43,263 nt of DNA from Petralouisia muris (GTDB lineage Bacteria; Bacillota; Clostridia; Lachnospirales; Lachnospiraceae): the NCBI RefSeq assembly GCF_004793545.1, contig NZ_SRYA01000041.1, forward strand, positions 1 to 43,263, in the 5' to 3' direction. The notes under the pieces are model-generated. The model made no database searches. It was not told where the DNA came from and saw nothing but the letters and a program-made list of their open reading frames with translations. How positions within the stretch are numbered: the stretch's first letter is position 1; the number at the start of each line of letters is the position of its first letter. This document shows, one piece after another, positions 43,232-43,263 of the stretch. Made by a program: the position numbers and the translations under genes.

Positions 43232-43263
43232 GAACAATACCGGATGTCTTTACACCCATTCAT

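Overview
The window looks like chromosomal DNA of a spore-forming, anaerobic gut member of the Lachnospiraceae (Clostridia, Firmicutes). The reasons are a spoIIA operon with sigF, a split spoVA operon, a T-box-controlled valS, FeFe-hydrogenase and ferredoxin-type proteins, phosphotransacetylase, sugar PTS genes, AAGGAGG-type ribosome binding sites and moderate AT richness. Genus is inference and was not resolved.

Layout. 1-2.1 kb: eight tRNA genes (Asn, then Glu-Thr-Met-Asp-Val-Leu-Gly in one array) interrupted by a 55-aa CXXC peptide gene overlapping a NapH-like membrane ferredoxin. 2.1-5.9 kb: a Dabb-domain protein, a LysM-GH18 spore-type glycosidase (minus strand) and a GH42 beta-galactosidase. 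5.9-8.9 kb: a soluble sensory-type FeFe hydrogenase fused to a chemoreceptor signalling domain, followed by a DUF6062 Cys/His protein. 8.9-10.7 kb (minus strand): a doubled DUF305 protein and pta. 11-15.8 kb: a 1370-aa RND pump with a huge Q-rich coiled-coil insert plus its TetR regulator, behind a palindromic operator. 15.8-18.9 kb: Val T-box and valS. 19-23.5 kb: a FapA-family protein, folC with a 47-aa overlapping gene, and a membrane TPR protein. 23.6-25.2 kb: spoIIAA-spoIIAB-sigF.

25.2-33.2 kb is a sugar cassette: AraC regulator, GH32 sucrose(-6-P) hydrolase, PTS EIIBC, GH36 alpha-galactosidase, HAD phosphatase and PTS EIIA, then a MITE-like palindrome and a Uma2 (DUF820) gene. Together these would import and split sucrose and raffinose-family sugars. 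The cassette lies between sigF and spoVA, two groups that are adjacent in Bacillus. 33.3-35.5 kb: a small membrane protein gene, spoVAA, spoVAB, spoVAC and a 61-aa gene. Both transcription units have sigma-G-like promoters with the same spacing. spoVAD and spoVAE do not follow.

35.6-36.9 kb is decayed sequence: a peptidase M20 fragment, a frameshifted AraC and a frameshifted transposase. 37-41.9 kb is a complete BceRS-BceAB-type peptide-antibiotic sensing and resistance module. It is followed by a structured palindrome, two frameshifted ORFs resembling Tn916/Tn1549-type conjugative-element genes, and an internally deleted IS4-type transposase cut at the window edge. The right-hand 8 kb therefore looks like a degraded mobile-element landing zone. 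The most interesting items are the chemoreceptor-fused hydrogenase with its DUF6062 partner, the RND pump with a built-in coiled coil, and the sigma-G-linked 61-aa gene.
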